A stretch of DNA of 64,000 bases, taken from NCBI GenBank assembly GCA_002286715.1, contig NSJX01000007.1, forward strand, positions 478,499 to 542,498. Reading direction: 5' to 3'. The translations under genes were made by a program, and so were the position numbers. Below are positions 45,587 through 58,391 of this stretch, one piece after another. This DNA comes from Dentipellis sp. KUC8613 (lineage: Eukaryota; Basidiomycota; Agaricomycetes; Russulales; Hericiaceae). Positions within the stretch are counted from its first letter, which is position 1. Each line of letters starts with the position of its first letter. The notes below the pieces were generated by a model that was given only the letters and a program-made list of their open reading frames with translations, searched no databases and was not told the DNA's origin.

Positions 45587-48500
45587 ATGGCCAAGCGACG
45601 TGCCGTCGACAGCGACAGCGAGGAAGTAGAAGAACCCGGCTCTTCTAATGCTAAACGTGCTCGGGTTGACCAAGATACCCCTGAGGTCAAGGCGGAGCCT
45701 AGGACGCAACGTACTCAATCCGACAAGTCCAAGGGAAAGCGCAGGCAGAATCCAGCCGACGACGGGATCATGGACATCGACTTGGGCGAGGATGAGAATG
45801 ACGTTGTTGAGTTTGGCGACCAGCACGCCGATGACGACGAAGAAGCGCAAGCTAGATTTGAGCAAGAGAACGAAGAGATTATCCGCGAAGCTATTCGCGC
45901 CAAGAGTAAGCTTCAGGGTGTACGTCTTCAAATACTTTCAATCCAACAGCTGAGTACTCATCAAGTGCTCATAGGGTATAGCCAAGTTCGGCATTATAGA
46001 AGCTATCGAAATGCACCAGTTCATGTGCCACAAGTACCTGACTTTCAAGATGGGTCCCCAAATTAACTTTATCATCGGTGCATTCATTCGTCTTCTGTTT
46101 TATATTCTATTCTCATCGAACGTCTCTAGGGCATAACGGAAGTGAGTCGAGCCCCTGCTCAACCGCACAGCGCGTGCAGGCGCGTGGTGTGCGCGTGTCT
46201 GCGTATGCTGACCGTTTTGGCAGGTGGAAAGAGTGCTGTTTTGTCCGCTATCACAGTAGCTCTCGGAGGCAAAGCTACCTCCACTGGGCGTGGAAGTGGC
46301 CTGAAATCTTTCATCAGGGAAGGCCAACCGTACGTCTTCTCGCAACGCTGTGGATACTCGCACTGACGCGCTTGATTGCCAAAAGTGCTGCCGAAGTCTC
46401 CATACAGCTGAAGAACCAGGGCGACGAGGCGTATAAACATGATATATACGGTGACAGCATCATCATCACTAGACGCTTCACTAAAGAAGGCTCGTCGTCC
46501 TACAAGATCAAGAGCAGGGATGGCAAAGTGATCTCCACAAAGAGGGAGGAGCTGTCCGCCATCTGCGACCACATGAACATCCAGGTTGATAATCCAATGA
46601 ATGTCCTCACGCAAGGTACGCTATTTGTTTTGGTCGAAATCAACATTCGCTGATTGCAACTTCTTGTCTCATAGATGCTGCTAGGTATGTTTCACGAGCC
46701 CTCTCGCCGACTGATCTATCGCTGACACCAGCGATAGACAGTTCCTCAGCGCGTCTCATCCATCGGATAAATACAAAGTAATGTCACATGTCACCGTTAT
46801 GCGAAAGTATCTAATGTACGGGTCAGTTCTTCCTCCGCGGCACGCAATTGAGCCAACTGAGTGAAGAGTATGAGACATGCTTGGAGAACATCTCGCAGAC
46901 CACCAAGGTCCTTATGCGCAAGAAGGAGGCTATTCCTGATCTGCAGGAGCGGTACAAAGAGGCGTCTGCCCGGTTCGAAGAAGCATCCAAGGCCAGAGAA
47001 CAGAGATCCAAGGTAGACGAATTGAAGAAAGAGCTAGCGTGGGCCCATGTCTCTACTAAAGAAGAAGTCAGTTCTCCCGTTCTTTGTGTGCTATGCAGAG
47101 CGCTGACGGGCATGCGATCAGGAATTACGAGAGAAAGTTGCCGAACAAGCAAAGGTAGCGAAACATCTGGGCAAGGTTCAGCAGGCTTTGAATGGAGCGC
47201 AGGTTTGGCAATTCTTTCCATTCGTTGACGCGATACGTAACCATCTTCCACCAACAGGAAAAGTTTGACGCGATGACCGAGGAAGTCAAGACTTGCGAAG
47301 AAGAGTTTCAGGCTATCGGCAACACTGAGCACCTGCTGGCCAGGAAGAAAGAGCTCACAGAGAAGACTCGTATTTTCAAAGAGCGCCTGCGGCGTCTGAA
47401 GGTGGCTATCTCCTTAGTTCTTACGCACAAGCTGACTGACCGTCCACTCAATATTAGAATGACGAGGCAGAAAGCAAGGAAGGCATTAAAATTGCGGAGG
47501 CCACGATCGCTAAGATCAAGAAGCAAATCGAAGATGAGAAAGTAAAGGCTGCTGCTCATTCTGAGACAAAGCAACAAGAGCTGCACGACAAACTGGAGAA
47601 AGCGCAGAATGATGTAGAACAAGCTGATGGGCAGTTGAAAGAGCTTGAAAATATGGCTCGTCAGAAGAAGGAGGAAGCTACGGGCGCCAGAACAGGTGTT
47701 TACCAGGCCGAGCAGGAGCTGAAGGAAATTCAAGGTCGGATTGTTGAATGCGATAACGAGAAGAGTCATTGCCTCCAGAAGCAACAGAACGCCCTCTCAG
47801 TGTATGGTCAGAATATGGATCGGCTACTTGACAGGATCGACCGCACCCAGTGGCGTGGTCAGAAACCCGTTGGTCCATTAGGCAAGTATATCAAGGCCAA
47901 GTCGATGGATACGCCCGTCGTTCTTCGACATGTCCTCGGCTCTCACATGAATTCTTTCGCCTGCACGAATTACGACGATCGCAATTTGTTGAAGAAAATG
48001 CTTATGGAGAGTCAGAAGTAGGTACTCCTACACCTCTTCGACGGGCCCCTATTGACTCTCCTTCTAGTCCCAACATCTCCGTTTTGGTTGCTGCAGTGGA
48101 CCTCTTCGACTACAGCCAAGGGGAACCTCCTGCGAATTGTTTGACTGTGCTCCGCGCGATCGAGGTACGTGCCAGATTGCAATCTTGCCGATTGTCATGC
48201 ATCTGATCTGCTTCAAGGTCTCTGACCCTTGGGTCCTTCGCCTACTGATCAATCAGGCCAGGATCGAGAGCACAATGATAGCACAGACTCGCGCAGACGC
48301 AGATGCGATGGCGTTGTCCGTACAAGGGGGTGGTGTGTGCTTTTCCGAGAAGGACCAGTACCGCGTTGTGCGCTATCCGTGCGTCGTTCCCATTGCTCTT
48401 CCATCCTGTGAATTAATCGCTCTGTAGCGATGGTGGTGGTATGTCGTCGCCTTTGCAGGTGATCCCACGTGGGGATCCTCGTAACATGTACTTCACGAAC

Positions 48501-50343
48501 GAGGACACCTCCTCGCAGCTGAGGTACGCTGTGAATGGACTATCATCTTACTTGCATCCCAGACTGACCCCGCTCACAGGAGTCTGGAGGAACGGCTTGC
48601 ACAGTTGACAACACAGCGCCACCAGGTCATGCAGAGGGTAAACAATCTCCAGCAAGTATCGGATCAAGCCCAACGCGCAGTTCACGACTTGGAGGTGAGA
48701 TTGGTTGATCAACCTCATCAGGCCATAGGTTCTGACGAGATCGGTGGGGATAATATAGGGGCGAACGCGTGAGCTCTACCAGAAGCTCTCGGAGCTGAAA
48801 CATAACCGCAACGTCCTCCAAACCGAGGCAAATGACAATATTCTCATGGAAACAGCTGGTTTGGCTGATGAACTGGCGGTACGATGCTTCGACTCCCCTC
48901 GAAGTGCACTCTAATTTAGAGAGGTGCAGGACGTCGAAAATGAGAGAAGTATACAACTGGGCCAGCTAAATGGTTTTGCAGAGGCGATGGCAAAACTCGG
49001 CGAAGAGAACAAGCCCCTCGTCGCCGAGCTTCGCCAGATTGGAACGCAGCTCGCTGAGTTCTCCGATAAAAAGGCCGCTGCAGGGGTAAGTGCTGTGAAG
49101 GAGGTTCGTAGTACCGCGAAGGTCGGCTGATTGCCTGCTTTCAGACCAAAATCGAAGATGCCGTCGAACTGCGTATGAAGGCTCAGAATGAGAAGAAATT
49201 CTACGCGGAGAAACTTGCGAAGGAGCAGGACAAACTCAGCGATATCGATGGCGTCGTCGCGACGCTCACGGCGGAATACGAGGTGTGACATACGCTATTG
49301 TTGAGTGAGGTGACATGTCTTTTGACACGCAATCATCTAGGACTGGACCACAAAGGCTGAACAGTACTGTGAACGCGTCGAGCATCCTCGGAGTGCGGTA
49401 GAGGTCCAGCGCCAGCTTGATTCCGTTCGCAAGGCATTGGAGGCTCGTGAGAAGAGGTAAAGGGCTCCCGCTTCATTGAGGAGACGATCGCTAAAGGACA
49501 ATGTAGACACGGCGCGACAGTCGAGGAGATGACCATCGAAGTCAACAGGGCACAGGAGGCCCTTCAGACTGCGCAGAAAGACTTGAAGAGCATGATCACT
49601 TTGAATAGGGTTCGTTCTCTCGTATCCATTGGCCCGTGTATGACATTCTCATTGCAAATCTACACCGGCAGGCTCTGAAGCAGTCTCTGCGCATCCGCCT
49701 GGAGAAATGGTACGACTTCCGTCGCCACATCGCATTCCGATGCAAGGTCGTTTTCCAATACCACCTTTCCAACCGTGGTTACTTCGGAAAGGTGGTGTTC
49801 AACCATCAGGACGGCACCTTGCAGCTGAAGGTTGGACTTGTTCACCCCATTCTATGCAACTGGTGCTTATTTAGACGATTAGGTACAAACAGATGATCTG
49901 AATAACACACAGGGTGGCAGCAGGGACAAGGATCCTCGCTCCCTCAGCGGTGGAGAGAAGTCGTTCGCTACCATCTGTCTTCTCCTTGCTATGTGGGAGT
50001 CTATTGGCAGTCCTATTCGCTGCCTGGGTAAGTATATCTGGCGTCATCTTCTAGGGTCGTTACTGATGGATCTGTGCAGACGAGTTCGACGTCTTCATGG
50101 ATGCTGTAAATCGTCGCATCAGTATGAAGATGATAGTGCGTACACCCCAGGTCATTATCGCGGCCCTTTCTGACGGCAGGACCGTAGATCGATACGGCCA
50201 ACTCTTCCGACGGAAAGCAGTACATCCTGATCACTCCGCAGAATATGCAGATCGTCCACCTCGGCCCCACCGTGCGTGTCCAGCGCATGTCCGACCCCGA
50301 GCGTGGCCAAGGTACTCTCGCCAATGGCGTCACAGTTGTGTAA
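45587..50343 (+). CDS. SMC6: Structural maintenance of chromosomes protein 6 (SMC6)
   Basis: SMC6 forms the Smc5/6 complex with SMC5 and Nse subunits for DNA repair, rDNA stability and handling of replication intermediates. ATG 45587 starts a basic/acidic N-tail with a likely nuclear signal (NAKRARVDQD). The ATPase head begins GIIEAIEMHQFMCHKYLTF, then INFIIGHNGSGKSAVLSAI (Walker A), assembled across a 12-nt exon (46130-46141). LSGGE lies in RSLSGGEKSFATICLLLAMW at about 49950, and Walker B is IRCLDEFDVFMD, followed by VNRRISMKMIV. Long coiled coils (46850-47650 and 48580-49600) flank a hinge at about 47820-48550. The ending is HLGPTVRVQRMSDPERGQGT...VTVV with TAA at 50341. I count roughly 17 or more introns. 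ATPase motifs are intact. Confidence 0.93.
46130..46141 (+). other. 12-nt micro-exon encoding part of SMC6 Walker A
   Basis: The bases GGCATAACGGAA lie between introns 46078-46129 (52 nt) and 46142-46223 (82 nt), both GT-AG. They join ATC-ATC-G to GT-GGA-AAG and supply the G-H-N-G of the phosphate-binding loop. No other reading restores the Walker A motif. Confidence 0.82.
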
Positions 50344-50891
50344 AGTGGGCACATCTCAGCGCAACGGTTTCTTCCGCCTACTACTACAAATTTCTGGTAA
50401 TGAATTGGACTTCCAGCTCGTTGATGTTAAGATACATTACGTCGCCGTCCCCGTAGTCGCGCGCTCCCTTAGTCTTCGTTATTTGTATCTAACTACTTAC
50501 TAGCATTTCATATCATCCAATCCCGCTGCTGGGCTACTACTTTGAAACAGTCGGCCATTGTACCATGGCCGGGATTAATTGTGCAGATAACGGCAGACGT
50601 CGGCCTAACCCCCTTTTCAGTTAGTTTTACCTGCACTGATCTACCTAGGTCCGATGTCACCGTCCAAGTACCATTGGCACACGTTGCTCGATCTGACAAG
50701 CAGGTCCTCCTTGACTACCAGCATTCCTCTGGCAGATAGGAACGCGCACCGTGTTTCATGCTGGGCAGAGTGGCGCCAAGACGTGCTGCGTACCTCCCGG
50801 ATGGGACAAACGTTTGTTTACTTCGTGACTTAGGATTCCGGATGATACCAATACAAAATGGGATTGTTCTTGTAGATAAAGATGTCACCGT
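50344..50891. other. Convergent 3' ends of SMC6 and BCKDH E1-alpha genes
   Basis: About 550 bases with no supported gene; presumably the two 3' UTRs. Confidence 0.5.
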
Positions 50892-52720
50892 TCAGGCCCT
50901 CGAGAGACTCTCACCGTCATTATCCTTGAACTTCTTCAACTCCGAACGCCAGGGCTCCCAATCAGTTCCATATTTCTTGATGAGCCCCGCCAACTCTTCC
51001 CGTTGCTCCTTCTGCAGCGCACAAAACACTCAGTTGATGCACGGTTAGAGGGAATGACGGATGTTCTCACAAGATGCCATGGCTCTTCGCCGCCGTACAC
51101 GTCCGTGAACAGCTCCTTCAGTTCGTGCCTCTTAACGCCCTCGGCACGCTTGAATGCTGTCATGACGTCCTTCTTCAAACGAGCCTTTAGCTCCTCCTCT
51201 TCGCCGTCCGTCCACCAGCCCTGGGAATGAAGGAACAAGCGGAAGCGGGCTATGGGATTATCGATCCGTTTCCGGTCCTCGACCTCCTGTCGGGGCCGAT
51301 AGGCAAAAGAATCATCTGATGTCGAGTGATGCGAAACACTGATTGAATAGTCAGCTATACGTAGCGAGGAAATAGCTGGAGGAAGACCCACCGGTATGTC
51401 ATGGCCTCGAGAAGGACTGCTCGCCCGCCCTCCACGCACCGCTTCCGTGCCTCCCTTGTGGCGGCGAGAACTGCCAGGACGTCGTTCCCATCCACACGGA
51501 TGGTGTCGACGCCGTAGGCGGGACCCCGAGCTGCGATGCCGTCGCCGAAGTACTGTTCAGAAGCAGGGGTAGAGATAGCGAAGCCGTTGTTTCGCGCAAT
51601 GAAAAGCGTCGGCGAGGGAATCGTGGATGCAAAGAGCATCCCAGCATGGAAATCGCCCTCGGAGGCTGCGCCTTCGCCAAAGTATACGGCCGCGCAGCTC
51701 TTTCCGCGGCGAAGGGGGTCGCGGCGCAAGGCGTACCCTACACCGGCCGCTTGCGGTATTTGTGTCGCTAATGGTGAGGAAATGGTGTGGAAATGGTGGG
51801 CTGGGGATCCCCAGTGCTGCAGAACCGAGAATAAGTGAACTATGTATCGAGCCGTCGAGTAGACACCTTACCACGGGCATTTGTCTGCCCTTGCTCGAGA
51901 AGTCTTCCTGATTTCCGAAGCACTGAGCCATGGCAGAATCGATTCCCCACCCTCGCCAGAGGAGGACACCCATCTCACGGTATTGCCCTAGGGCGTGTTA
52001 ATCGATGGTTCACACAACGAATAGATCTGCATACCAAGAACCCTTGGGTTAGAAGGTCGTTTAATATGATTTGTGAAAGGCAGAAGGGCAACAATATACA
52101 CACTCGTCATCATTGGCTAAGCCAGCAGCGGTTCCAACAATCGTTGCTTCTTCTCCGTACTGTAATAATGCGTAAGATAATCGACAGAAATCACTTTGAG
52201 TGCGAAACTCACGGCTGTCATCTAAGATAGGAAGTCAGCACTTCGGTACCGGACGAGAGAGAAGGGGACGCACATAAAAGGATATCTTTCCCTGACGCTG
52301 GATGTTGTAGAGCAAATTGTCCATAGTCGGGAGTAATACCATGGTCTCGTAACTAAGGAAGGTCAGGAGGTAAGAGCTTTGTGGGAGTCTTTATTTCCTC
52401 GAGACTGACATCTTCCGCGCAGTGTCCCTGCTGATCTACGGGAAGCCATAAGGCACGAGAGAAAATTGAAGCGAGAGCTGGGTGCATACCTCTGGTATCT
52501 CAGCACCTGGTATGACTTTCCCAGCGCCATCGAGGACGCGGTATGAGGGTATCTGCTTTCCTTCGCCTGTAACAGAATTAAAGAAATGCAAAGTCGAGGT
52601 AATCGGAGACTGAGTGGTAGGAATGTCTCCCAAGCTTTCTTGAGGAATATGTGGGGTGGTCGTAACGATATTCCTTCGAGCGAGGGGAGCAAGTCGCCGC
52701 CTGGGGAGGAGACGGAACAT
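50892..52720 (-). CDS. Branched-chain 2-oxoacid dehydrogenase E1 component alpha subunit, mitochondrial
   Basis: E1 decarboxylates the 2-oxo acids of Leu, Ile and Val using thiamine diphosphate in the mitochondrial matrix. ATG 52720 begins an Arg-rich presequence ([19 protein letters not shown]). Family blocks in order are [75 protein letters not shown], then the ThDP/Mg region [20 protein letters not shown] and [40 protein letters not shown], and the phosphorylation loop [17 protein letters not shown]. It ends [10 protein letters not shown] with TGA at 50892. About seven introns. Branched-chain rather than pyruvate specificity is judged from the [18 protein letters not shown] and HHSTSDDS blocks, typical of BCKDHA. 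Length about 440 residues, as expected. Confidence 0.9.
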
Positions 52721-53148
52721 GGTGGTCGACTGGACGGAACTTGGATGCGGGGGTGGCTGAATACACGGTGCACGTGCCCGAGACAAGCTATAACCCAAAA
52801 GGGAAAAAGGGAATGTCGGGGAGCAGGATCGTCTGGGTCGTCGTGGCAACGATTGGTCTTCTCGCCATTTCTGCCCTGTGGTAACTTGCCCCTTCCGTGA
52901 TGTAAAATGATTCAACCGTTCGCTGGTTTCGCGAATAACCGCAGGCATTGGCCCGATAGTGTGGGTCTGACCTTGCGATCTCTCAGGACAGTCTGCGGCT
53001 TGGTCCACCCTCCTTACGCACCCCACCACAGCGTACCCTTCGACTTTCTCTCTTTTCCTCCCTTTCCTTTTTTTCGTGCCCGGCCTGCATGCCCTTCTGT
53101 TGCGACCGGCTTTATCTTTAAAGCCTCGCCGTTTTCTTCTAGTTCGCC
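52721..53148. other. Divergent promoter region of BCKDH E1-alpha and membrane glycoprotein genes
   Basis: About 430 bases between divergent starts. A long CT-rich stretch (about 53040-53080) precedes the plus-strand gene, a usual fungal core-promoter feature. No gene seen. Confidence 0.5.
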
Positions 53149-54760
53149 ATGCTCATTGTGTTGCAGCTGGCACTGTTCGTCGCGCTCACGTTTGGACCGC
53201 AGGCCGTCCTCTCCAAGTTTGACTCCATCCTATTCTCAGCCATCGAACAATGCGGCTCCTTTAATGTCACCTTCTCCCAAGGCAAACTGCCTCCGGCCCT
53301 TCCACTCTCTCTCACAGTCGTTCCTTTTAACGCAACTCCCTTTTCTATCCCCATTCCTTCCTCGTCGTGGAACGACACCACGGGCACTGGTGCTTTGATT
53401 ACCTTTCTTCCTTTGGCGGCTGGTTCGACATTCGTAGCATCTTTGGACGACGCAAACGGCAACAGCACCGGACGCGTGTCAGACGTCATCGGCATTCAGG
53501 CCTCCGGGAACACTTCGTGTTTGCCGACTGGTGACGCGCAACCCGCAGCGCCCTTCGTTGTTACAAGCGCGGTATCGCAATGCGAGCCCTTCACTGTCTC
53601 GTTCAACAACAGCGCCGACTCGCAGCCCCCTTCTGTCCGAGCGTTTATTCCGAAGGGTCCCGCGTTTCAAGTGAAGCCGACTTCTTCTTCCGGCGCTCCC
53701 GGAGAAGCCAGCTACCTCATGAACGTTCCTCGCGGACTGGAGGTTGCTCTTTTGATTCAGGATGCATCTGGTACCAAAGCGGATTCAAACTTGATCACCG
53801 TGCAAGGTGACTCGTCGAGCAGCACGCAGTGCCTTCCGCAACCTTCGCCGTCCCCCAAGCCAAGTTCTCCTTCGGGGAAGCTGTCAAAGTGAGATGCGGT
53901 TCCACATTTTCCCCGACGTGCCTGCTGATGAGTGCTACAGGGGTTCGATCATTGCCATTGGCGTGGTATCTGGCGCGGTTGTTGGAGCCCTGATCATCTC
54001 CGTCGCGTTCTACGCCGTGCACGAACGCCGCAGACGGCGTGCGCTGCTCGGACAGACCCCCTCCAGCGTGGAAGCCAAGCTCGACAGATACGACTCGCCT
54101 GCAATGCCCCCAGTCCCGCCACCAAAATCTCCGCGAAGCCTCGCCATGTATGACAAAGACACGAACACGACCCGCCCACGTTACCTCGCCAACCCTCCGT
54201 ACCCCAATGAATCTTACAGCTCACCTCCCGATAACTATCTCTCAGAGTCGCGCGAGAGGGGTGGAACGACCATCGGCACTTCCAAAAGCATGGATCTGCC
54301 CCGGACACCGAATTCTGCGATCCCCAACAACATGCGGCCTATTGATCCATCGGATAGGTCTCTCGCTTCCCTGGATATAGCAGGTATCCTGGACGCTGCG
54401 ACGGATGACCCGAACGCCCCTCATTCACCGGTGAATCAAAGTCCTCTCCCCACCCCTTTGCTGAGTGCCAGAAGCGTTTTCAAGACGGCTGAGGGGCTGG
54501 ATGTGCCGCAGTCGGCAAGATTGTTTGGGAGGTTTTCGGGATTGACGATGGAGTTGGATCCCGAACGGGAGCGGGCGGATGGAGTTGAGTCGAGGATGTC
54601 CATCGGGGTTGTGACGCCCGGCCAGGCGGACATTGTCCCGGGCAACCCTGAGGACTACCTCAGCGAGCAGGGTAGCATCCGGTCAAGACCGTTCGGAGCC
54701 GGGGCACGAGGACGGACGCGTTCTGGAGATTCGACTGTTCGGTCGATGCTAGGCCGGTGA
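53149..54760 (+). CDS. Single-pass membrane glycoprotein, unknown function
   Basis: I do not recognise a named family, but the architecture is clear. Two exons (53149-53888, 53941-54760; 52-nt intron) encode 519 residues. A signal peptide (MLIVLQLALFVALTFGPQAV) leads into an ectodomain of two similar units: EQCGSFNVTFSQG with NTSCLPTG, and SQCEPFTVSFNNS with STQCLPQP. Each unit starts and ends with a Cys and has N-glycosylation sites. A Ser/Pro stalk (PSPSPKPSSPSG) precedes the transmembrane helix IIAIGVVSGAVVGALIISVA and the stop-transfer HERRRRRALLG. The cytosolic tail, about 250 residues, is Pro/Ser/Arg-rich with PPVPPPKSPR, a possible SH3-binding site, and ends RSMLGR. Such type I proteins are common and unstudied in Agaricomycetes; a surface sensor or adhesion role is a guess. 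Confidence 0.75.
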
Positions 54761-55278
54761 ACTGCGAGCTAGCTTTCGTTTTTGTCCCGATGCGACGAGC
54801 TTTACCTATTTTACGCTCGTTCGCTTGCAATATACATTGTATTGCGTCTTCGGCCTCCGGGTAGCCCTTCGGGTCTCCGTTCGTCCCCAATGTCTTTGTA
54901 CCACCTTGTACTACCTTGCGGCGCTGGTAGCAGAAATCACGGACAATGGTTGGACGGGGTGCGCACTGTAGCATACTGTACTGTACGTCGCCTTCATTAG
55001 AGTAGCTGGCGACGCTGCGTTACATTCCAACGTCTGTCCGCTGGTACGGTTGTTATGATACGTCCATATGCATGCTTACAATTGGATCTGCAGCAATGCT
55101 GCTGTGCTTCGTGCACAGGTAATGGGGCGCATAATGTACGTGTGAGCGAATGTCAAATTTCTGAAGCTCAACAACCTGCGGCGGCTTTCAATGCTAGAAA
55201 GACATCAGCAATGGGGATTTCTCAGAAATTGTACGCTTACCTCAAGCATGCTCGTTCATACGACGGCAAGCGTTGCGC
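54761..55278. other. Convergent 3' regions
   Basis: About 520 bases between the glycoprotein gene and the small basic protein gene; no supported coding or RNA feature. Confidence 0.5.
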
Positions 55279-55605
55279 TCACTCTTCCCGAGGTAATTTT
55301 TTGGCTGCCTCGCGGGCTTTCCGCCTCCCGCCCATCATGATATCCACATAGTCTGCTCCGCCCAGAACAGGCTCGTCCGAGCTGCCCGGCTTGCGCAGTT
55401 TTACGGCCTTCTCTTTCAGCCCGGCCTTCTTTTTTGCTTGTGCAGCGGCTGCAGTATGCTCACCCCGGTTGGCTCCTGAGCTTGTGGTGCCAGAAGTGGC
55501 CTTTTTCTAGAACACAGGGAAGATGTGATGAGGAATGGCCGTGGCATATTGGAGCATCTAAAGCCATACCGGCGCACGCTTGTGCATTTTCGCACTTCGT
55601 CCCAT
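55279..55605 (-). CDS. Small basic conserved-looking protein, 87 residues
   Basis: Two exons (55605-55570, 55506-55279) join in frame over a 63-nt intron to give 87 residues. The N-terminus MGRSAKMHKRAP and the Lys-rich middle (QAKKKAGLKEKAVKLRKPG) suit a nuclear or nucleolar protein. The C-terminal block VLGGADYVDIMMGGRRKARE, followed by KKLPREE, has the look of a conserved short motif. I believe similar short proteins occur in other basidiomycetes, but I cannot name the family or its function. The tight gene structure, clean splice sites and composition argue that it is real. It lies next to the tRNA-Ala array, on the same strand. Confidence 0.68.
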
Positions 55606-55689
55606 GGTGAGAACTTCTCGGTTGGAGGAAGGAGTGTAATAGTGTAAACTGCTTCCGTCGTGGAGATTGCGATGATATAGTGATGTCGG

Positions 55690-55760
55690 GGTCAGAAAAT
55701 TGTGGACACAATCGGAATCGAACTGAGCACCTTCACCCCAGCGACACGAACCAGAAGGTA
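55690..55760 (-). pseudogene. Possible tRNA 3'-half relic
   Basis: The minus strand contains AGTTCGATTCCGATTGTGTCCA, reminiscent of the T arm and acceptor end of the nearby tRNA-Ala, but no matching 5' half or cloverleaf is visible. This may be a decayed copy. Confidence 0.3.
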
Positions 55761-55879
55761 AGAACGCAAAAGATCCGTATCTCAGAGTGAAGATATTTGC
55801 GTGAGTCGTCCTCGACAGCGCTGGTGGTAGACATAAATCAGACTGTCGCAGGCTCGCAGCCCGAAAGCGACCAAAAAAT

Positions 55880-55970
55880 TGGACATATCCGGAATTGAAC
55901 CGGACACCTCTCGCATAATTACGTAATAACATGCTAAGCGAGCGTGATAAACCAACTACACCATATGCCC
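55880..55970 (-). tRNA. tRNA-Ala (AGC) with a short intron
   Basis: The minus-strand sequence folds as a cloverleaf. Acceptor stem GGGCATA pairs with TATGTCC, and A is the discriminator. The D arm follows, then the anticodon stem CTCGC / GCGAG around loop TTAGCAT, giving anticodon AGC at 55933-55935. The T arm is TCCGG-TTCAATT-CCGGA. A 15-16-nt intron (about 55916-55931) sits one base 3' of the anticodon, the usual place for nuclear tRNA introns. Box A and box B regions are intact. The D loop has one T more than the usual form. Confidence 0.85.
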
Positions 55971-56029
55971 TTGAAAATAGGCTGCATCGGAGCATTGGTG
56001 GTCATATAGCCCTTCTCGATGGCGTGCAG

Positions 56030-56420
56030 ATGATTGGATTCAGGAAGGGCGGTGTACTCGAGTACAGACCAGCCCACGATGCAAGCGAGGGGGATGAGCC
56101 AATTACACCATATGCCCATGAAAATACCTTTCATTGAAGCATTGCTACTGACATGGCTCTGTCAGGTCAACTGATACAGAGATGATTGTAAGTAAGGAGA
56201 GCGGTGTACAAGCGACCCCATGAACATTATAAGTGAGCGTGATGAACCAACTACACACGTCCTTGGGGATATGTCTCGTTGTCTTTTCATAGTGCTAGCA
56301 ATACATGCCTTCGTCGGGCAATCAATTTTGGTATGCAGATTGTGAATGCGGGGCGGTGTACAGGCCAATCCAGTGAACTAGAATACAGATGGACATACAT
56401 CGTACACAGTGGTCTTCATG
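56030..56420 (-). repeat. Decayed tandem array of tRNA-Ala-like units
   Basis: At least two further units of about 148-152 bp follow the intact tRNA-Ala. Each has a degenerate tRNA-like stretch: 56049-56117 ends with the complement of GGGCATATGGTGTAATTGG, 56201-56265 with GTGTGTAGTTGGTTCATCACG, and 56353-56410 is a partial third. Shared flanks include GCGGTGTAC at 56049, 56201 and 56353 and the pair GCCCTTGAAAATA / GCCCATGAAAATA at about 55967 and 56114. Acceptor and anticodon stems no longer pair in these copies. Confidence 0.7.
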
Positions 56421-56434
56421 AAGATCATAAGATA

Positions 56435-57854
<1,420 letters not shown>

Positions 57855-57930
57855 GTCAAGATTAGACACTGGAGAAACCGACGAGAGGGGAAGAGAGGTG
57901 AAACAGCGATGGTCAGAGGTGCAGCCGCGT

Positions 57931-57939
57931 ATTTATACC
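57931..57939 (-). promoter_or_regulatory. TATA box of the DAHP synthase gene
   Basis: On the minus strand, GGGTATAAATACG lies about 80 nt upstream of the DAHP synthase ATG, a canonical TATAAAT at a suitable distance. It marks this as a TATA-type promoter. Confidence 0.65.
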
Positions 57940-58391
57940 CGCAGAAGAACTTACTCAAGATAACGTATTGCACGCTGAGAAAGACGCTTGGAGGCCAGTG
58001 ATTTGGGCTTCCGTGGGCCTTGAGGAAGGGTGTATTGAGTGATGCAGCCGCTTGCGCGAAAACTTGAAATGCGACATTTCGCGGAGTCATGGCCGCGCCC
58101 CCGGACACCCCAAGATCCTAGATCCCGGGTCTGCTGTCTGTCTGCTGGCTGCGAGGACAAGTCTTCCTTCGGCCTCCTACTTCGTCCCACTCTCACATTC
58201 CCCAGTTCAGCTCTTTTTTCTTGCTGTCGCTTTGAATCTATCTCGCAGCTATCTTGCTACTTGCTTCTCCCTCTTCATCCAATCGAGTCTAGTGGTACGG
58301 TTACAATGTCACTGAATCGCTGTCCTCAGGCGTACTGACCACGTTCGTTCCTCGTATCAGTACCAACCCTCGCCCCTATCACTCCACCGCA
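57940..58391. other. Divergent promoter region of DAHP synthase and TIM9
   Basis: About 450 bases with no supported gene, serving both divergent promoters. CT-rich tracts precede TIM9. Confidence 0.5.
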
